From Endomychus coccineus (taxonomy: Eukaryota; Arthropoda; Insecta; Coleoptera; Endomychidae): a DNA stretch of 64,000 nucleotides. The stretch lies in the NCBI GenBank assembly GCA_958510875.1, contig OY294068.1, positions 67,868,633-67,932,632 of the forward strand. The letters run 5' to 3'. The notes under the pieces are model-generated. The model was given only the letters and a program-made list of their open reading frames with translations, did no database searches and had not been told where the DNA came from. Positions 24,439 to 34,875 of the stretch are shown here, piece after piece. Position 1 is the stretch's first letter; every line of letters starts with the position of its first letter. The position numbers were made by a program, and so were the translations under genes.

Positions 24439-24695
24439 CAGTGGCGTGCAAACAGGGGTTACAAAGGTCGCATTTGCAATCCCAATGTTCCTAAAAAACA
24501 TTGAACATTCAACAAAATTTTTAAAAAATTATAAAACGAACAAAATTTTTACAGTCACCCTGGTCTACAAAATTTGAGAACAGTTTTTTTCCATTTTAAT
24601 AACCATTGTACCAGTATATTTCTTTTTGCTTGTATAATTTATATAAGTTTATATTTTTTTGCAACCCCAATACGACATGTCTTTGCACGCCACTG
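24439..24695. mobile_element. 257-bp hAT-type MITE with perfect 8-bp target duplication
   Basis: CAGTGGCGTGCAAA at the left end and its exact complement at the right form 14-bp TIRs. AATTTGGA lies directly outside on both sides (24431-24438, 24696-24703). An 8-bp duplication and CAGTGGCG ends are hAT features. The first eight bases are shared with the larger hAT at 39692, but the interiors differ. Non-coding. Confidence 0.95.
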
Positions 24696-24703
24696 AATTT
24701 GGA

Positions 24704-25790
24704 AACTATGACTAATAATATACCTTTGCAGAAGACTTCAATAAAAACTGTGAAACATTTTGGATCGCATTATGAGGAAATGTTGGCTTTTATGAAGTAT
24801 TTAAGACCAATTCTTATTAAATCAAAGTTTAGAATCACGAAATAGATTAAATTTGCCTTCCTATGGTTATCGAATTCCTAATATGCTATTATATTTTTTA
24901 CATTTCTATTTAGTTTAATATATGTCGTTTTGACAACATTTCAATATGTTGTCCTAAGTACCTACCTGGTACATTCTAGATTTCTTGCATATATGGTATT
25001 CTAACATTAAATGTCCAAATAACTGAGATACTTCAATGGATTTAACCTGAAATATCTGTTAAAAGTATTTAGAATGTTTTTTTGGGGTTAAATTTATTTG
25101 AAAAAAAAACAAAAGAGGAGAGAAAGTGATACTACAAATCTACTGAAATTGGTTATGTTTGATATAAGTTTAGAAAAATTAGAATCAATTTTATCATCAG
25201 CTTAATTGTTTTCAATTCTTCACTATACGTACGAAGTACATATTGTGAAAAAAAATTCGCGTTCGAACATTTCTGAATCCAACGAGACTATTATCGAGGT
25301 GATGTGCGTTGCATTAAAATGATCTACTTAGGAACTGTTTTGTTTTGGGGAGCAATAGCCACTAGTAAGTGGTGATTTTGACACCCATTTTAAGTTTTTC
25401 AAATGGAACTATAAGATTTTATTGAACCTTCATGACAACAGTATTTTTCTGCTTATAAATAATCATACGCATACACCCATTGAAATCTGATTAAGTTTTA
25501 TTTAAAAATTTAAATTTTGTTACACTTCGTTGTCGTAAGTAACATAGTTACATTGAACTGATAAGTCAGTGGTATCATGAAAGTAAGGTTGATTGTGTCA
25601 ATCAAAATATTACAAACATTCATGAAGATAAACCCAGTTCACAAAAGGATGTGAAGAAAGACGCTAAGACTTGATAGACGTTTCTTGTGAGAGCTCTGGG
25701 ACAACCCTTATTTTCATTCTTCATAGCCAAAATTATCTTTGTAATGCAATTATCTATCAGGATATCGCCAGGAAAGTTAGTTGATTCTAA
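24704..25790. other. Mostly unassigned DNA
   Basis: Apart from the possible first exon at 25319-25364, nothing is recognised. Confidence 0.45.
25319..25364 (+). other. Possible first coding exon with signal peptide
   Basis: Seen: ATG at 25319 opens MIYLGTVLFWGAIAT, a short hydrophobic run ending in small residues as signal peptides do, then a GCCACTA|GTAAGT splice donor. In-frame translation stops soon after if unspliced. First exons of secreted or membrane proteins often look like this. No downstream exon was identified within the window, and no promoter is evident, so the call is speculative. Confidence 0.22.
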
Positions 25791-25792
25791 CC

Positions 25793-26940
25793 TATAGTCC
25801 AGGCAATAAGCCCGGAAAAAGACCATAATAAAAAAAAATATAGTACCTAAGTTAGAATTTCATTTTTTTTTGCATTTTGTTCCTAATACCCCATAGATCA
25901 TTCAAGACCGCGGGGGTCGACCTTCCTACCCCCTCAAAACGGGGTTTCAACCCCTCAGAGGAGCATTCTTATAAAAAAAAGTCCAAAATTAATGAATTAA
26001 GAACCGAAAATGACCCCTAGTATGTTTTTTCGGGCGCTGATCACGATTCCGTAGTTAGTTTTCTCGGAAAACTGCCTCCAGATGGGAAATTTGGAAAATT
26101 TATATATAATTATATATTATAGTTTTGTTGCAAAAATGACCTCTAGTAGATTTTTTGGGTCGCCGATCACGATTCCGCTGTAATTTTTCTCAAAAAAGTC
26201 TCTCCAGATGGAAAATTCGGGAAATTTGAGATTTTCCTCAGACGTTTGTGAATAATAAAGTATAATTTTGTTGCAAAAATTACCTCTAGTAGGTTTTTTG
26301 GGTCGCTGATCACGATTCCGCTGTAATTTTTCCCAAAAAAGTCTCTCCAGATGGAAAATTCGGGAAATTTGAGATTTTCCTGAGACGGTTATAAATAATA
26401 AAGTATAATTTTGTTGCAAAAATGACCTCTAGTCATTACCTCCAGTCATTTTTGCAACAAAATTATACTTTATTATTCATAACCGTCTCAGGAAAATCTC
26501 AAATTTCCCGAATTTTCCATCTGGAGAGAGTTTTTTGGGAAAAATAACAGCGGAATCGTGATCAGCGACCCAAAAAATCTACTACACGTCATTTTTGCAA
26601 CAAAATTATAAATAAATTATATATTACATATAAATTTTCCAAAATTTCCCATCTGGAGGGAGTTTTCCGAGAAAACTAACTGCGGAATCGTGATCAGCGA
26701 ATCAAAAAACATACTAGGTGTCATTTTCGGCTCTCTTAATTAATTTTGGACTGTTTTTATAAGAATGCTCCTCTGAGGGGTTGAAATCCCGTTTTGAGGG
26801 GGTAGAAAGGTCGACCCCCGCGGTCCTAATAGTCATGAATGATCCTTGGGGTATTAGGATCAGAATGCAAAAAAAAAATTTGAAATTCTAGCTTATTATA
26901 TATATTTTTTTTATTTTCTGGTTCGTTGCCTGGACTACTA
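25793..26940. mobile_element. Foldback element, family F, copy 1
   Basis: About 1.15 kb, almost wholly an inverted repeat with its axis near 26430. The outer ends are TAGTCCAGGCAA and its complement, and CTA lies outside both. Each arm holds imperfect tandem units of about 150 bp, each with GATCACGATTCCG, a CCAGATGG(A/G)AAATT block and TTTTGTTGCAAAAAT. The GC-rich subterminal block has GCGGGGGTCGACC. The open frame 26117-26419 (minus) is only a translation of the tandem units. A second, left-truncated copy lies at 48985-49763. No transposase, so it must be moved in trans. Confidence 0.9.
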
Positions 26941-26944
26941 GTGA

Positions 26945-28387
26945 AATAGTACGTAATGCTATGTATATTTGAGGTGACGAGCGTAATTTCGTTCTATATT
27001 TGTTGCTTAATTACATAAACTGTCAAGTTATGATTTAAATTGAAATAATAATCAGCTGCATCTTCATGTAGTACTTGATAGAGCCACTAATTAGAATCAA
27101 ACTAAACGTAAAGTTCTGAACAAGTATGAGGGAATGTACGCCAATGTAAACGAAGTACCAACAATGCGAATTAACGGTACTTACAAGAAACATATTTTAA
27201 TTATTTAGATAACGCACAGCATTTAAACTCCTGTCAAGATAATTAAACTGCTTCGTAATAAAATTTCTGATGCAAATTCGATCTGCCGGTCCTTTATCTC
27301 GGCACAAAAAATCTTAATATTTGATTGATGTTAAAAGGTAATATAATTTATACCTCCACAAAGTAATGTGGACCTTACATTAACATGAGTTACATAAATA
27401 TATCGTAAGAATGTGTAAGCCTTAAAGATGACATTCCTTTGTAGTTTCAGGTCTGCTATTAAGTGAGCACATGTGATGAATAATGCATGATGTACCAACC
27501 AAGAAACATTGGAGATGGGTCATTCCATTGACTTGTAAAGTGGTAATTTCGGTCCTACTAATTTGGAGACTTACAATAATTTTCGTCTAATTGAGGTAAA
27601 ATATACATTGTAACGTTTGCAAATATCTTGCAGTTTGGTTAACTGTCATTATGCTCTGAGTAGACGGTCAAAGAAGTATTATTAATATTTCCATTAATCG
27701 TTCGTTGCGTCTAGAAGAGGAATGTATCTTCTCTGATGGTTAATGGTTCTTTTCTCGGTGTTAATAGTTCAGGAGTTACATCTTGCAGAAACGTTTCAAT
27801 TGTTTTGACGATTCGTTTATGTATAGCACTGTGGGTGAAAAATATCTATGTATACACCAATGTGTGTCTTAACTAAAATGATTTTTGAGTCAGGTACCAA
27901 CATATGAACATCTCCCGGCAACCTGGTTTTTTAGGAAACACCTTCTACTTAATAGTGAAGTCGACATGAGTTCACTAGCAATTTCTTATGACGTACATAC
28001 ATAAAACTACGAAAAAAACATAATTCCATTATTATTCAGTGACATCACAGCTAAATAGTTCCAGATAGAGATGACTAAGAAACAGAGCTTGAACTGCGGA
28101 CGCAGAGATAGGACAATACAATTGCTGATCTGTATGCTGCGTGATTTTTCTGATCCGAATTAGTACAAATAAAACAGAAGAGAGTCAGACAGGGGCTGGT
28201 CAGTAATTAATCTGTTCTAATACGCACCTTCTGACTTCGACAACGAGAAAAATGTTGAGACAACGAAATGCACATTCATAAAAAAAAATCCCATTCCAAC
28301 GAATATGATAATTTCAAACTGATACTGAAGAAAACTGAAACAATAGTGGTCATGTCATGCATGCTTAGTTGCAGGCTTAGCATATAA
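26945..28387. other. Unassigned DNA
   Basis: Nothing recognised. Confidence 0.5.
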
Positions 28388-28389
28388 TA

Positions 28390-28511
28390 CCGGGATATCA
28401 AAAATTATCTTGGTCAAGGGTGGTTGTGGAATCTATAACGTGTGTCTTACTTTACGTTTGAAATAATTATGTCACTGTCACACTGATATCATCAATAACC
28501 TACAAATTCAT
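28390..28511 (+). repeat. Solo left TIR of the DD41D element found at 59264
   Basis: Preceded by TA (28388-28389). It starts CCGGGATATCAAAAATTATC and matches the first about 120 bp of the 59264-60843 transposon with only a few substitutions, then diverges. No right end or transposase follows, so it is a truncated copy. Confidence 0.9.
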
Positions 28512-28513
28512 TC

Positions 28514-30689
28514 AAATGTAGATTTTCATTTTGAAATTATTTTTTATAAAAGAATTGAAATGCTGAACCCGTTCAGATTAGATTTATCACTTCCTGATAG
28601 AGGAATATCTAAAATTGAACGTAGAATCCTCGGTGGAATTCATGTATGTATCCATATACAGGCTGTGTTTTTCCAGAAAGAGGGAAGGTACGGAAAGCTT
28701 TATCAATCAATCCAGAATTTTTTATCAAATGATAGTGTCCATAATAACCACCACACCCCCCTTATGCATGTGCAGATTACCAGAAGTGATAAAGTATGCC
28801 AAGTTTCAAATATGTTGCTTCATTTGTTCATTTTTGTCACTGTATTTTTTTTGTACTACCTAGAGTTTGTTGAAACAACACCCAAATTTGAAAGAGTTTT
28901 GTATCATCTCGGGCTTGAGAATCATAAGAAATGATTAAGGCATTTCACAAATTTATTCGATGTGTAGCAAAGTGGAAGCGAGCAAGGGAGTACCATCCAA
29001 ATTGGATTAGCAGTCAAAGAAATGATTTGCCTGTTTTAATAACCACTTGGCGCACCACATTTTGTGTTAGTTCCATAATGTTTTTTATTCAAACAGTATG
29101 TTAGTTGAAACTTAAATTCAGAATGTAGTTGTGTACACGATCACAAATAAAAAATATATCTCCCCATGATGGCTTTATTTACGACGATATTTTATAACCT
29201 TTACATTTTGACGTATTTTTATTGAAGAATAGATTTGATTTGTTAATGTATTGCAGTTATGCAAGAGAATTGTACAATTCAATTATTTCTAATGAATATT
29301 GGTAGATTATTACGAACTAATGACTTAATTAGCAATATATACATATACCTCTCTAGCATGTTTGTGCTAAAATACGTTTCCCAAAAATGGGCTATATTCA
29401 ATAGTGTCAGACAGTGTCTTGAAGTTTTCTATTCAAGGTGTAATTACGCGATAATATATGCTGATTAATTTGAAACCGGTAAATTTCCATGAAAATTTTA
29501 GATGAAGCTGCACAAATAAGAACTCTTCTTCGTTCTTCAACAAATTGAAAAGAGGAAATTGTGATGTGGTGTGTGGTGATGCACCGCAAGTGCATTATAT
29601 AACAACACAGACCACGGAAATATACATAATTTAACTTCACACCTGGTGAAATTTAATGTCTGGTAATACTGCAATACAATTCCCATTTACATCTTTGTAA
29701 ACGAAATAAATCAGCCTTGCTCTTGCTATATTCTTCTTAGTCTGATGCTGCAGGTAGGTAGTGGTCTCTGTCGGAGAAACGCGACATCACTAGATTGAAT
29801 CCTCGCAGCATCCGTAATGCACGCTACTATAGACATCTGGCGTTCAATAGACGAACTCGCATATCAGCATCTGTAAGAGCATTATTTTATGTATTCAAAT
29901 TACAGGCTACCTCAATACTGCAACGTTGAACATCAATATTACTTCCTAGAGGGTGAAACATTCTATTCTCTCGGACAGTGCATTGTAATATGACATTATT
30001 CGGATAAATGAATGATGTCGGTTTTCTTAGGTTTTCAGTAATTTAAACGATGTATCTTAATGAAACAATCTTTTAATTTCACGCGTTTCGCCTTCTTCAG
30101 AAATTTATTTATTTACATTTTAAATGAGTTGATTCTACGGAAGCACACACTTATCTTGTCTTTGAAATAAGCAGATATGTATCATTAAAATATATTTTTT
30201 GTTTTATTTTGTTTTAATTTTTTCACTAATATTTTAAAGCCAGTTAAATTTTATGTTTATGAATCATATTATTCGTTATTAAAATAAATTTTCTATTTTT
30301 ATTTGGTACAAATCACATAAAATATTTCGTTTTTAATATTACATAAAACCCTTTATACTTCTAATATTTGAGGTTGAAACACATTTTCAATTCTAATTTT
30401 GTTATTTTATAGCATAACTCTTCATATCTTATAAATAGTTGTACAGTTATTTGATGTTAAAATAATTTTTTGTTTTAAAACTAATTAGTAGGTACCTACT
30501 TGTTATTCATAACTCCGAAAAAGAGGACGCTGTGTGAAGATCTTAAAATTAAAGCTATGGTTGCAGATGCGTTTCCGCCTACTATGTTATTCTCATAAGT
30601 ATTTTGACCACCTGACCCATACCTTCTTTAATAAGTTGAATATTCTGCCCAGTTGACCAACTCCGTGGAATAGAAATATATATAAAGAT
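28514..30689. other. Unassigned DNA with one 124-codon open frame
   Basis: The frame 28560-28934 (+) is the longest unassigned one in the window. Its product has a hydrophobic stretch near residues 85-105 (LLHLFIFVTVFFLYYL) but no known motif, and it has no evident promoter or splice context. I would not call it a gene. Near 30080-30100 (minus) there is a CTGAAGA...GGC-GAAACGCG string resembling a collapsed hammerhead core. Confidence 0.3.
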
Positions 30690-30970
30690 TCTTGACCCAG
30701 GTATGAATTATATATAAATTCTCGGGAAATAGATCACAATAACACTTATGCTTTATATTTTATTGTCTTTACGTACGTTTCGGTCTCACGACCATCATCA
30801 GACAGAAGACTTATTATGTCTAAAACTTGATTACTTAGAACTAATTGTATTACACAAAGCGTCCTAATCGCACCAATTTCAATTAAAATGCTCACGTTGC
30901 CGAAACGAACAGAAACACGAATAAACGAAATTGTAAACCTCAATGCTATAGTATAATTATCAAAAATCAA
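30690..30970 (-). repeat. PLE-type terminal repeat, copy B
   Basis: Inverted, diverged match of 11905-12165. On the minus strand it runs from AATTTCGTTTATTCGTGTTT through the hammerhead-like motif (30765-30810) to TCTATTTCCCGAGAATTTAT. It lies downstream (in minus-strand sense) of a PLE endonuclease remnant at 31240-31385, as a 3' terminal repeat should. Confidence 0.75.
30765..30810 (-). ncRNA. Candidate hammerhead ribozyme in PLE terminal repeat
   Basis: Minus strand, 46 nt. Stem I arms GTCTT and AAGAC are perfectly complementary. The conserved CTGATGA is followed by one unpaired T, then stem II GGTC / GACC closed by a GTGA (GNRA) tetraloop, then GAAA. Stem III is the very short CG-TA-CG, itself a palindrome. 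The cleavage triplet would be GTA, which is an allowed NUH. Known: PLE terminal repeats carry hammerheads, often with weak stem III that may act as dimers. Activity is inferred; the extra T before stem II and the tiny stem III are the doubts. Confidence 0.55.
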
Positions 30971-31239
30971 CCGCAAAGCAGAACTCTTAATAAATCCGTG
31001 CTCATGTCAACACAGTAAGTGATCGACTAGAGAGACCAATAATTTAGTATTCACTTTCAAACCAGATGTTAAATTTACGAGCTAATAGAAAAAAGGTTTG
31101 TCAGTGACTAGAGGTATACTTGACATTCTACCTAAAATATATACTTTTAACATTATAAAGAGGCATGTAGGAATTTGCAAGAGATTTTATTTAATTAAAT
31201 TAGTATAAATATGACTTAGATTTTGAGTATCTATGATTT

Positions 31240-31385
31240 ACAGATTTGGAGTCACGTTTTATGTGAATCATCTCCAAAATAAATTGTAATGTAATTATAA
31301 TGATTGGTTTCCTTAGTTAGAATATTAACGTTATTGTAATCGTATTGATGGTTATAATCAAAGCAGTGTTTAGCAAGGGCGGTGG
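31240..31385 (-). pseudogene. Penelope-like element C-terminal endonuclease fragment
   Basis: Minus-strand translation reads TALAKHCFDYNHQYDYNNVN then ILTKETNHYNY and a degraded end. This is the stretch after the YIG motif in PLE GIY-YIG nucleases (family ALAKHxxxxNHxFDFxNVKIL). Everything 5' of it is missing. A short piece of terminal repeat in opposite orientation (copy C) abuts it at 31425. Confidence 0.7.
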
Positions 31386-31424
31386 AATTTTCTAAGTTTT
31401 TGTTTCAAGAAAATATAAAGCATA

Positions 31425-31485
31425 AGTGTTATTGTGACCTATTTCCCGAGAATTTATATATAATATATAATATTATAATTCGGCT
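31425..31485 (+). repeat. PLE-type terminal repeat, truncated copy C, inverted
   Basis: TATAAAGCATAAGTGTTATT and CTATTTCCCGAGAATTTATA match the end of copies A and B, here on the plus strand. With copy B it brackets the endonuclease fragment as an inverted pair, the same layout as in the PLE at 39.1-41.9 kb. Confidence 0.75.
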
Positions 31486-31683
31486 AAAAAAATTACTAGT
31501 TAGAAGAGTGAGAGTACGGTTTGGATCAAACAAGTCATTTCTGGTTAATAAATGTTTATTATCGTGTTATGGATAGCATAATAAAATATATATAAAAATT
31601 TACCAGCAGTTTGCATTGGCTGTCGCCAGCGTTTTCAAATTGAATTTTGAAGAAAGTGATTTATTTGTTCGTCATTTTTTCTG

Positions 31684-32609
31684 AGTGGGGTTCGAGTTAA
31701 ATCTCTTAATTAGGGCCTCTTCTCTTTCTAATATTCATCAATGATTTGCCTATAATAATATCGGGAAATGGTCATACCTCGATAAACTATGCGGACGACG
31801 AGAATGTTGCCATTAAAAGTAATAATATTGAGAATTTAAATCAGAAGTTGATCCTAGTGCTAACAGAGATTGAAAATTAGTGTCAAGTCAATAAACTTGT
31901 AATTAATAAGTCAAAAACAAAGTGTGTGATTTTTCAAACTAATCAGTCGAATATTGAAATTCCAAAAACTCTTACTTTAATTAATCAAATTATTGACGTA
32001 GATAACAGTGATAAATTTTTGGGACTTATTATTGACAAAAATTTGAATTGGTATAAACAAATAACATCACTTTCAAACAGACTTAAATCTAAACTATACG
32101 TAGTAAGAACTTAAAAAAAATCGGTGGACAAGGAAACTCTAATGGTTGTCTATTACGCCATTTTTCAGTCTCTAATAACTTATGGGATTACTTTCTGGGG
32201 CAACAGCTCTCAATCTAAACAGATTCTGATCCTACAAAAAATGGCACTACGCATAATTTTTGGTCTGAAGTATCGAAACTCCTGTAAAGGTACGTTTCGC
32301 AAATTCAATATTTTAAATGTTCTGGCACTTTATATCTCGGAATGTCTCATGTTTAACTTCAGAAACAAACACTATTCGGCAGAGTATGAAAACGGACAAG
32401 TATATGATACTCGTAATATTTTATATCTTTACCCAGAGGTCGATTTAACATTATATCAAAAAAATATGTAATATATGAGCCTTAAGCTTTTTAACAAACT
32501 TCCAAATGAGATTAAAGAGATTAAGGAATTTATAAAATTCAAAGCAGCTGTTACTAAATTGCTAATATCTTTAGAACCTTATACTGTTGCAGACTTTTTA
32601 GAACAATAA
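31684..32609 (+). pseudogene. LINE reverse transcriptase, C-terminal part (jockey/CR1-type)
   Basis: Begins in degraded RT motif 4 (LGPLLFLIFINDLP, about 31710-31755). The YADD box with both catalytic Asp is at 31788-31799, then NKLVINKSKTKCVIF and DKFLGLIIDKNLNW (RT thumb). The C-terminal region has IFQSLITYGITFWGN, ILQKMALRIIFG and, near the end, LKLFNKLPNEIK. The longest open pieces are 31926-32114 and 32124-32471. A stop at 32469 interrupts, and the likely original stop is 32607-32609. The N-terminal half is absent. The 3' untranslated part continues past a transposon insertion (32683-34700) to an (ATT)n tail at 34814-34873. Confidence 0.85.
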
Positions 32610-32682
32610 AGTCTGTATATTACGTGCTAACGTTTTTATGGTGATAGTGTTTTTTTATATTATTTATTATTTTACTTATATA

Positions 32683-34700
32683 CAGGGTGTCCTCGAACTG
32701 CGTGGCCAAAATGGAACCGAAGATTCTTTGACTCGAAAAAAATTTGATGAGCCTTTTTACTTTTGCCTCAAGTGTCTTGTTTAGCCGGTAGAGGGCTTCA
32801 AAGTTGCAAAAATAATTTTGTTTTTTCGGTATAACTTGAGAACGTGATGGAGGACATTTACAATATTTGGCAAGTGAGTTACTGTCAATAATAGTCGTTT
32901 TTGAGAGCGGAGCACAGAGCCTTAGAGACTTAGAGACTTAGAAATGACACAAACTTGAGGATGTAACGGGAAAAGTGTCCAGAACTTTTTTGTGGTCAAT
33001 GTAATTCACCCGATATTTTTTTATGTAGATAGCTTATCTAATTTGAAAACTTTTTTTACTCTTAGAAAATTTCGATAAAATTAACGGATTAGCTTGAAAA
33101 AACTAATTTTCGAGTCTCTGCAATTTTGGCTTACTAATTTTACTTGATTAAAATACCTTAGTTGCCTCTGCTTTTCTAATGTCATTTTGGCTGTGGAGAA
33201 TTCATTCTCAAAACTGTCAGTTTTTACTTGGCTTTCCGTACAAATTTTATGAAATTATGGCTCAAAATTTCACTAACACTGAAATGGTTAATATCTCGGT
33301 AAAACACGAATAATAAAAACAATAGAAATGGGGAAACGATGTGATTATTTAGGAAAAACAAATGCTAAATTAAAAGAAACAACAAAACTTTTTGGGAAAT
33401 CGCTATGGCATCAATTGTTCGAAATGTTGCCCATTTTCCTGAATACACAAATTAATTCGTTTCAAGAAATTGAATTGAACTCTGGCTAGTACTTCAGGAT
33501 CATTCTTCAATAAATCCGCTTCATGATTAATTCGTTGCAACAATTTCTCCCGTGGGTTTACTGGAGCTGCATAAACTTTCGACTTCAAAGCGCCCCATAG
33601 AAAGAAGTCGCAGGGCGTCAAATCAGGGGAACGGGCCTGCCAGTTCACTGGTGCATCGTGTCCTCTACCTATCCAGCGATCTGGATATTCCGCATTCAAA
33701 TGTCGCCTCACAGCTAATGTGAATTGAGGAGGTGCACCATCATGCATAACCCAAAGGTCACGACGAATGTGTAAGGGCAAGGCTTCCAACAGTTCAGGTA
33801 GCCTTTGTTCCAAAAAGTTCAAGTAGTTCTCCCCGTTCAATCGATCGGGTATAACGGTAGGACCAATAATAAAGTTATCCACAATTCCAAACCAAACATT
33901 GATTTTAGTTTGATTCTGAAAATGTGTAACTTCCGTTTCATGAGGATTTTCATCAGCATAGAAATGTTCATTATGGAGGTTAAAAAGACCACATCTCGTG
34001 AAAGTAGCTTCGTCCGTGAACAGAATTCTTCTACAAAAATTGGGGTTTGCGTTTTGTCTTTAGACAATAAACCGACAGAAATCTAGCCGATGACCTGGAT
34101 CCATGGGCAATAAGTATTGAACTGTTTTAACATGATAGGGATACAACAGTTCTTCTTTCACTACATTATGAACTAATGATGTTGAGGCTCCAATTCGAAG
34201 TCCCAAACGTCGTGTGCTTATCCTAGGTTCAGTTTTAACCGCTTCCAGTATCTCTTCTTCGAGCTCTAACGTCCTTCTTGTCCGTCTGTTTTTTCAAGCT
34301 AATCCGTTGATTTTATCAAAATTTTCTAAGAGTGAGAAAAGTTTTCAAATAAAATAAGCTATCTACGTAAAAAGTATACAGTGAATTACATTGACCACAA
34401 AAAAGTTCTGGACACTTTTCCCGTTACATCCTCAAGTTTGAGCCATTTCTATGGTCTCTAAGGCTCTGTGCTCCACTGTCAAAAACGGCTATTATTAACA
34501 GTAACTCACCTGCCAAATATTGTAAAAGTCCTCCATCACGTTCTCAAGTTATACCGAAAAAACAAAATTATTTTTGCAACTTTGAAGCCCTCTACCGGCT
34601 AAACAAGACACTTGAGGCAAAAGTAAAAAGGCTCATCAAATTTTTTTCGAATCAAAGAATCTTCGGTTTTATTTTGGCCACGCAGTTCGAGGACACCCTG
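32683..34700 (-). mobile_element. Long-TIR DDE transposon (DUF4817-type), copy 2, inserted in the LINE tail
   Basis: Complete outer ends: CAGGGTGTCCTCGAACTGCG at 32683 and its exact complement ending at 34700, with TA on each side (32681-32682, 34701-34702). Same family as 15013-17367. The left TIR is full length. The inner part of the right TIR together with the transposase N-terminus is deleted, the join being at about 34289. The element interrupts the 3' untranslated region of the surrounding LINE. Confidence 0.95.
33403..34289 (-). pseudogene. Transposase of copy 2, N-terminally deleted
   Basis: Minus strand. Starts within RRTRRTLELEEEILEA because the DUF4817-like domain is deleted. The rest is well preserved: RLGLRIGAS, FTDEATF with the first catalytic Asp, MHDGAPPQF with the second, RSPDLTPCDFFLWG with the third, and the tail ending ENGQHFEQLMP at the natural stop. 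Forty-three residues lie between the second Asp and the Asp of PCDFF. One nonsense codon (TAA for CAA) occurs near 34063, where copy 1 reads on. The longest open piece is 33882-33403. It supplies the reference against which the lesions of copy 1 can be read. Confidence 0.92.
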
Positions 34701-34813
34701 TATGTATATATTTGTATATTGATGTGTATATACATATAGTTATTATGATGTTTTTTAATATTGTATTGTTCATGTTTATTTTTTACATGTAGACAAACTA
34801 TGTTGAAATAAAG

Positions 34814-34873
<60 letters not shown>
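34814..34873 (+). repeat. (ATT)20 microsatellite, LINE 3' tail
   Basis: Twenty perfect ATT units directly after AATAAAG. It forms the 3' end of the LINE begun at 31684. Microsatellite tails of this kind are typical of several non-LTR families. Confidence 0.9.

Positions 34874-34875
<2 letters not shown>

Noticed and set aside
26117..26419. 100-codon open frame on the minus strand
   Set aside because: It is a translation of the tandem units of the foldback element. The repeated peptide mirrors the DNA repeat.
28560..28934. 124-codon open frame
   Set aside because: Length alone; no motif, promoter, splice context or repeat partner. Kept only as a note within the unassigned stretch.
29744..29812. 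69-nt tRNA-like segment with perfect GATGCTGC/GCAGCATC ends
   Set aside because: No proper T arm or anticodon arm can be drawn and box B is poor. The acceptor-like pairing alone is not enough. The GAGAAACGCG string also resembles a hammerhead half, but CTGATGA is incomplete and misplaced.
30080..30100. CTGAAGA...GGCGAAACGCG on the minus strand
   Set aside because: Both conserved boxes are present, but there is no room for stem II, so it cannot be a functional hammerhead. Possibly a collapsed descendant.
33805..34086. Plus-strand open frame of 93 codons
   Set aside because: Antisense shadow of the copy 2 transposase.
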